Notes under the pieces: model-generated
Told to the model about the DNA's origin: nothing
Seen by the model: only the letters and a program-made list of their open reading frames with translations
Database searches by the model: none
In this document: piece by piece, positions 58,876-64,000 of the stretch
Numbering within the stretch: the first letter of the stretch is position 1
Layout: the number at the start of each line of letters is the position of its first letter
DNA from: Cristatella mucedo
Taxonomy: Eukaryota; Bryozoa; Phylactolaemata; Cristatellidae
DNA: 64,000 nt
Direction: 5' to 3'
Assembly: GCA_009760855.2 (NCBI GenBank)
Contig: WPIO01000279.1
Location: forward strand, 62,001 to 126,000
Made by a program: the position numbers and the translations under genes

Positions 58876-59172
58876 CTGAAAAAAATCACAGGCTTGATCT
58901 GTAATGAAAGTCTTGCAACTTAAGTAGTTAATAGCAGCCATGTCTTAAGCACGATGTTAGGGTGCAAGGGTCTCCTCAAGCAAAGGAAAACCTAAAAGTG
59001 AACGAGAAAACTATGAAGTGGACCACACGAGCAAGCTAAAATATGTACCATTATATACCGAAGTATTGGGATAGGTTATCTTAAATAAATGCAAAGATTA
59101 AAAAAATTTCAAGGAATAACAGATAATTCAATATAGTAATACATACTATGATATAGTATATATACACATAGT

Positions 59173-59297
59173 ATTATTCGAATTCACATTTTCCTTGTTA
59201 GCAGTGTCCGAGCTCTGCATGCTACTGTCTTCAACCGTTGGACTCTTCTTATTCCGAAAGCAGGAATCCATAGCAGCAACGTAATCCATCATGTCAG
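59173..59297 (-). pseudogene. damaged duplicate of P2 exon b
   Basis: Same sequence as 60019-60228 from the CTCTGCAG acceptor through MMDYVAAMDSCFRNKK to NKENV. It then breaks off, with the last 90 bases and the donor missing and replaced by TA-rich sequence. Confidence 0.7.
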
Positions 59298-59593
59298 CTG
59301 CAGAGTAATTTCAATGACTTTGCTTTGCAGGATAGCTATGTATGCAGACTTTTATGCTATGTATGCCGACTTTTTTGCTACATAAAGTCATTATTGGCAA
59401 ACATTTAATAGGTAAATGCTATATGATATAGTATATATACATATAGTATATATACTATGTCATATAGCATATACCTATAGCATCCCTTGGCGTTGCATGC
59501 CGAACATGGTCAGGTTTTAGGTTATAATTTGAGGACACTATGTGAGAATGGAGCTGCAGCAAATGCAGTTATGCAATTTACACAGTGACTGAC

Positions 59594-59641
59594 CCGCTAT
59601 AGCCTTGGACAAGTCGTCGTCAAAATCAGAACCACCATAAG
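59594..59641 (-). pseudogene. truncated duplicate of P2 exon c
   Basis: Identical to exon c from the donor side (here GTCAGT instead of GTAAGT) up to TATGGTGG, then cut by a TA-rich tract, so the acceptor is lost. Confidence 0.7.
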
Positions 59642-59664
59642 ATATGTATATGTATATATATTAA

Positions 59665-59695
<31 letters not shown>

Positions 59696-59850
59696 TATGC
59701 ATATATGTTATATTATATACCTTTATACTATTACATACATCTTTCAAGGAATAACAAATAATTTAATATAGTAGTACATACTATGAGATAGTATATGTAC
59801 ATATAGTATATATACTATACCATACTATGTTCTACTATATTTGCTCATCA
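59640..59850. repeat. TA-rich low-complexity tract
   Basis: ATAT/TATA runs with the ATACTA(T)GATATAGTATAT motif repeated; also seen at 59130-59180 and 59420-59465. Confidence 0.85.
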
Positions 59851-60018
59851 GTATTATACTTGTAGTAACGAGATAGAGAATGTAATAGTATAATAGTATT
59901 AATATAATGGTAGGCGTTTTGCTTCGCCGGCAGTCATATAACCAATAACTAGTCTCAGGATTCAAATCGAATTAACAATCATATATCATATATCACATTA
60001 AGAGGAAGAGGAACTCAC

Positions 60019-60228
60019 CTAAAATTGCATCCGGGCCATCACCGTAAATCTGAACAGGTATGACACGTCTTCCGCGTACAGGCGATCCCGTAGAAGTATT
60101 ATGGTTATTCGGATCCACATTTTCCTTGTTAGCAGTGTCCGAGCTCTGCATGCTACTGTCTTCAACCGTTGGACTCTTCTTATTCCGAAAGCAGGAATCC
60201 ATAGCAGCAACGTAATCCATCATGTCAG
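60019..60228 (-). CDS. gene P2, exon b (210 nt, phase 1-1, KEN-box motif)
   Basis: The acceptor AACTCTGCAG is followed in phase 1 by 69 full codons and ends ATTTTAG with donor GTGAGT. Segments: DMMDYVAAMDSCFRNKKSPT, VEDSSMQSSDTANKENVDPN, NHNTSTGSPVRGRRVIPVQI and YGDGPDAIL. ANKENVDP matches the KEN-box degron pattern (N/D/E-KEN-x-x-P) recognised by the anaphase-promoting complex; in a disordered protein this may be functional or chance. Two Met codons near the start could initiate translation if exons a and e are not used. It joins exon a through Ala and exon c through Gly. Confidence 0.62.
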
Positions 60229-60479
60229 CTGCAGAGTTATTTCAATGACTTTGCTTTGCATGATAGCTATGTATGCAGACTTTTATCATTGCCAATAATG
60301 ACTTTATGTAGCACACATTTAAGATGAAATGGCTACCTTTGGCTCAAGACCAATCTACGAATGGGCTATGGTCAGCCATAGTAGAGTGGTTGATATTGCT
60401 TAAAGATCGCAGTGCAGGTTTCGCATTTTATGAAAAGCAGAGCAAAAGCTAGTGAATAAGCAGCTGTATTATCGCCAAT

Positions 60480-60645
60480 ATAGGCCTAACCCCTAACCAT
60501 ATCATTCATTTTGTTTGTTTTTTAAGCATGATTTTACTTCCCATTCAATTGCATTTCACTTTGCAGCACACACAAAGCGCCTAGAAGTAATTTGAGTTAT
60601 CTGGGGGCGCTTTATCAAGTGCATTATTATTATTATTATATTATT
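60480..60645 (+). mobile_element. L2-like family A 3' tail
   Basis: CCTAACCCCTAACCATATCA to CTTTATCAAGTGCATTATTA; well preserved. Confidence 0.88.
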
Positions 60646-61095
60646 AATGCAGCTGTGGACGTAGTTGGAAAAACATCACCACGTAGTAATCTCTGTAGCC
60701 ACGAATAAAGGAAGCTCATATAGGAGAACCAGTGCCTCATCTACGTTAATATTGATTGAACGCCGACAGAAAAGCATTCAGCTGTCGGGTTGCTGAAGCA
60801 GATTCTGACGGTTGAGCAACTAATACGGATGAGTGTGTTATACTTATATGACCGTGACCGATAAAGATGAGACCAATCACACTACACAGACAGAAGAGAC
60901 GATCGGACAAGTAAGAATTTTTCTTATGGGTGCCTCTCCTGAATTCATGAATTTCCGACTTAAACTCTCACACATGAGATCTCTTCAGCATTGGCCAGTA
61001 ATTTGGGATTTTGCTTAGTAAATCTTATGATGCAATTTTGAATTCCGTTTAAAATGCAGCCTCATACTGGTACTTCCGGAAATGGCTACACCTAC

Positions 61096-61308
61096 CGAAT
61101 TCCGCATGTGTACCAGAAGAAGTAGCTCTCGACCACATTTCCTCAACGTCGCTATCGTCGTACCCGAATGCCCCATGAACTATTCCATCCCTCCTGTTCA
61201 CACCAATGTCGTCATCACACGATTCGTCACTTGAATCAGAGTCGTTTCTTCTTGGTTTTTCAGATCTTAACCGATTGAAAAGCCGTTCTACAAGTAAACG
61301 TTTAAAAT
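61096..61308 (-). CDS. gene P2, exon a (213 nt, phase 1-1)
   Basis: The minus-strand acceptor AGCATTTTAG is followed in phase 1 by 70 full codons and donor GTAGGT. The product has a basic amphipathic start (FKRLLVERLFNRLRSEKPRR), an acidic Ser/Asp run (NDSDSSDESCDDDIG), then RRDGIVHGAFGYDDSDVEEM and WSRATSSGTHAEF. Its last third resembles exon c. It joins the exon at 62210 through Asp and exon b through Ala. The first 45 bases overlap, on the other strand, a possible acceptor and exon start at 61264, so one of the two calls may have a different boundary. Confidence 0.55.
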
Positions 61309-61335
61309 CTAAAATGCTTGCCCATCCTCAAACAG

Positions 61336-61541
61336 AACTTGAAAAATTGAAAACATTGAACAATGGCAGTTTCCGAAGTATAATTCCTGCTTCCACATTT
61401 TATGAAATCATGAAATGCATTCTGAATCACATTTATAATCGATTTGGTGATCAAATTCAAAAAATATTTGTTGGCGTACTCCAGCATGTCAGTAAAGCTA
61501 ACGTACTGTATGGATCCATCAACCAGCAGCTTGCACCGTAG
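61336..61541 (+). CDS. candidate plus-strand terminal exon, 67 aa
   Basis: The acceptor TGCCCATCCTCAAACAG is followed in phase 1 by 67 codons and TAG: LEKLKTLNNGSFRSIIPAST, FYEIMKCILNHIYNRFGDQI, QKIFVGVLQHVSKANVLYGS, INQQLAP. An earlier acceptor (TTGGTTTTTCAG, exon from 61264) is also in phase 1. A diverged copy at 62680-62815 keeps this frame (NQLGDHVQKTFTGV, then VSKAN and a stop) with conservative changes, which favours the plus strand as coding. The minus strand is also open here. Confidence 0.42.
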
Positions 61542-62209
61542 GCTGACACGTCCCCACGCTTTAATGCTGGCGGGTGCACTAGAAAACATTCATATTAGCC
61601 TCAAGGCAGTTCACAGTATTTTGCTGAGCTGAGAGAGCCAAGATAAAAAGTGACTTTTAGTAAACTCAGGAAAAGGTAATTTTCTCTATTCATTTAATAC
61701 TTGAACATTTATGATTGACTGGAACACCCGTAGCCCTGCTGCCAATATGGCAGCCTACAGCAGACCCAGCTATGGTATTTCAGATTTGCTGCGGCATGTT
61801 AGTGCTGTACCTTACGCATGTCTCCCCGTAAATTCCGTATTTTCCGAAGGGTACATTTTTCAAAATTAAAATTTTAATGGCCACGTAAACTAAAAAACAA
61901 TAAAATGGTGAACGCAGGTCAACGACTCTACAATTTGATCACGAAAAGTAGTTTGGCTAGTATCAGCTATTTCGGCAGGACAATCATCCTTGCTGTTCCG
62001 CTGTAGTACCAACGTGAATCACACAAAAGCTAGCAAAGCTAGATGTTGTGATTGAACTTTCTAAATAAAGCAAAACATTAAGGCTGCTAATAATGTTATG
62101 CGACACCACTCAAAGGTTGATAAAGAGCTCTTAAAGAAGGAAAAGACGTATTGGAAACAATAATGATATTGACTGCACTGCCGCCCGTTTCTTATTGCAC
62201 TGCTCTTAC

Positions 62210-62266
62210 CCTTCATGTTACAATTTGACTTTGAAAATATTGTAGTTGTGTTTCCTGTCTTCAGGT
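62210..62266 (-). CDS. gene P2, most 5' exon found (57 nt, phase 1-1)
   Basis: Minus strand: excellent acceptor ACTTTGTCTTTAG, 57 open bases and strong donor GTAAGA. Phase 1 gives LKTGNTTTIFSKSNCNMK with two possible N-glycosylation or simply polar motifs (NTT). It joins exon a through Asp (G|AT). No initiator is seen, so more 5' exons are expected above 62266. A well-formed acceptor and open frame at 61816-61889 (YVAIKILILKNVPFGKYGIY, donor GTAAGG) lies between, but it would end in phase 0 and is left out of the model. Confidence 0.5.
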
Positions 62267-62499
62267 CTAAAGACAAAGTATGCTGGACAAGTTATCTAAA
62301 CCTCCTTGCACAATATCAATACTTTCATAGATCTACTACACAGTAATAAAAATTTAAAAATAAAAATAAATAAAATTTAAAACTCATTTCAACCCTGAAG
62401 TCTCCACAGACATTTTTTAATCTACCACTTTCGATCGTCACTATTAGTTCATTAAAGCACCGCCTATTTTATTTAGTACTTTCAAAGCCAGCACTCATA

Positions 62500-62830
62500 C
62501 TAATTAAAGCCAGAGACGACCCCCAAAAAGTGGCCGCTCTAAAAGTAAAGTATTTTAAAGTGTGAAATCTACATTTCTTAGCCATTATGTAATGGTTGTA
62601 GCGAATTGAAATTAAAATTAAATTAACGGAGACAATAACTATATGAAATTAGTAAGTGCAAGCTGCAGTTTTTAATCAATTAGGTGATCACGTGCAAAAA
62701 ACCTTTACCGGCGTCATTTGGGTGAGGAAATTATCATTATATTGCAGCGTGTCAGTAAAGCTAATGAATTTGTGAAATTAATCAAACAGTGGTGTGTAGC
62801 TAATTAAAGTATATTCTAATGAACTGTAAA
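62500..62830 (+). pseudogene. diverged duplicate of the 61260-61640 segment
   Basis: Aligns with 61264-61640: CGCTCTAAAAGTAAAG, GGTGATCACGTGCAAAAAAC, TGTCAGTAAAGCTAATGA. The 5' half is broken; the 3' half keeps the plus frame. A 26-base GT...AG segment (62722-62747) interrupts the alignment. Confidence 0.5.
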
Positions 62831-62834
62831 GATT

Positions 62835-63810
62835 CGTGCCCGCTTTATTCAGAAAGAACCCAACGAAGGCTCGTCAGGGCTCCGCAGTTCGAAGGCATTT
62901 AAAAGTACATGTGCCGAAAATTAGCGTTCTTTAAAGACTTACACCTAACCCTAAAATGACGTAATTTGCAATCGCCGAGGATCGTAATAAATCAAAGTAC
63001 GAGATAGGCATTAACATTGATAATTCGTCAGCAACGCTACTAAGACGGCAGGTAAGGCAGTAAACGCCTGCTTTAATCAGTTAACCTAAATTTGACATTG
63101 TGAGAAAATGGTGTATTAACAAGAACTGCCGTGGAGTTAGGTGCGTGTCCATTAGAGTTCTACCCCATTCAATCTAGCTTTAATGATCCACACGCTTGGT
63201 TCCAATTGATAATATGCGTTCGTTGTAATTATAAATTTACATTAGTCTTCACAGAATCCTCGTAATTATATTGAACGCAAATTTGACTAAAAAATGGAGT
63301 ATGTGAAGGTTTTTTGGTTTAAAAGTTCAAGTGTGGTTAATATCATTGTTTAGAGACCTAGTTGTTTTAGCACTAAGCACTGTCTAAGGAAAAGGCAAGG
63401 TATGCAAAATTGGACATGAATAAATCTAAAAAGCATGTGCGACTTTACAGCCATAAGAAAGGCTTTGACATGAATCATTGCAGGAGATTAAAACTCTTGA
63501 AAGTGCAGAAGCTGAAAGCCATCTACTGTATACAAATACTTACGGCAAGCTACGATTGACTCCGTAAGAGAACCAAAAAGGATCTTCGCTGATAGTCTTT
63601 TATCTCGAAACAGCAGATACAGCTTGCGACGCATGCCATTATTTTTTCACGGCCTGCGTCAGAACATTATTCATGGGTTACCTAGCAGCTCTTTAACTCG
63701 ATGTTTGGACTGTGACGTAATGGCTTCAAAAGAATAAGAAGAAGGAATCGAACTCTTTTCCTACGACTCGCCAATCAGCAATGTCTACCGGAAAAATAAT
63801 CAATCAACTT
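62835..63810. other. No gene recognised
   Basis: AT-rich sequence, no supported splice pairs or repeat match. Confidence 0.4.
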
Positions 63811-63814
63811 CGAT

Positions 63815-64000
63815 GTTTTTGTTGCTCACTTTGAATTATCTTTCTTCTCTTGCTCAAGCCTACCTATTGGTTTACTGTTTTACCGTGCTAGGTATCCTGC
63901 TGTCGGCTTTACGGAATCTGTCTGCTTCCCTATCCTTCCCACAAACATCAAATCCTTTGTATACCCAGCGTTTCAGTCACATGCTCCTAAATTCTGGAAC
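63815..64000 (+). mobile_element. L2-like family A fragment, cut by window edge
   Basis: TTGCTCACTTTGAATTATC, CTCAAGCCTACCTATTGG, ACAAACATCAAATCCTTTG, GCTCCTAAATTCTGGAAC: the family A region just after the RT, plus strand. Confidence 0.75.

Larger units (their letters stand above)
58666..59400. repeat. tandem duplication inside P2, unit 1
   Basis: Aligns with unit 2 (59455-60312). It shares CATATACCTATAGCATCCCT, GGTCAGGTTTTAGGTTATAA, exon c, TTTCAAGGAATAACA and exon b. Unit 1 holds the intact exon c and a damaged exon b. Confidence 0.75.
59455..60312. repeat. tandem duplication inside P2, unit 2
   Basis: Partner of 58666-59400. It holds the intact exon b and a truncated exon c. A TA-rich expansion (59640-59850) has grown between them. 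Confidence 0.75.

Noticed and set aside
61302-61589. Minus-strand 95-aa frame (VSLRCKLLVDGSIQYVSFTD)
   Set aside because: No compatible donor, and the duplicated segment at 62680-62815 preserves the plus frame, not this one.
61816-61889. Minus-strand 74-base exon with good acceptor and donor GTAAGG
   Set aside because: It would end in phase 0 and break the otherwise consistent phase-1 model of P2; left out pending transcripts.

Overview
This is a repeat-dominated, AT-rich, intron-rich eukaryotic window, most likely from an invertebrate animal. The main support is many 5'-truncated L2/CR1-like non-LTR retrotransposons ending in (ATT)n, tRNA-derived SINEs, long (TA)n, (CA)n and (GA)n microsatellites, GT-AG exon signals and AATAAA sites. 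The phylum cannot be fixed from sequence alone. There is no bacterial gene organisation.

Two L2-like families account for most recognisable sequence. Family A has one near full-length but dead copy (about 37250-41530: 5' region, APE endonuclease, reverse transcriptase, hairpin-like 3' end with (ATT)n) and more than twenty truncated copies on both strands. Family B (best copy 53770-55545) is a second lineage, and four of its five copies abut family A sequence directly. tRNA-like SINEs lie near 560, 12062, 24727 and 33510.

Under the transposons is a set of host exons that are easily missed because each is short. The best case is a family of minus-strand genes in which every proposed internal exon is a multiple of three and every intron is phase 1. 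Gene P1 has exons at 29553-29606, 27114-27170, 25386-25478 and a terminal exon at 18957-19285 with AATAAA. Gene P2 has exons at 62210-62266, 61096-61308, 60019-60228, 58807-58875 and a terminal exon at 56759-57075 with AATAAA. The P1 and P2 terminal exons are clear paralogues (LGSD..., YxSTDS, NDD-LV-A, GAV, VDSS). A third copy, P3 (49082-49132 and 47985-48077), lies in a segmental duplication of the P1 exon 2/3 interval. There the introns still align, but the exon protein sequences have almost entirely changed. The predicted proteins are short, hydrophilic and rich in Asp/Ser; I do not recognise a family.

Other weaker exon candidates share the phase-1 acceptor: 1952-2067 with 3208-3279, 8557-8801, 15826-15986, 31193-31365, 42298-42413 and 61336-61541. 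Remaining pieces include a PIF1/Helitron-like helicase scrap (10514-10723), a decayed C2H2 zinc finger (41690-41960), two GC-richer blocks (51050-53050 and 55560-56640) and several local duplications. All exon calls come from reading splice signals and frames by eye; no transcript evidence was available.
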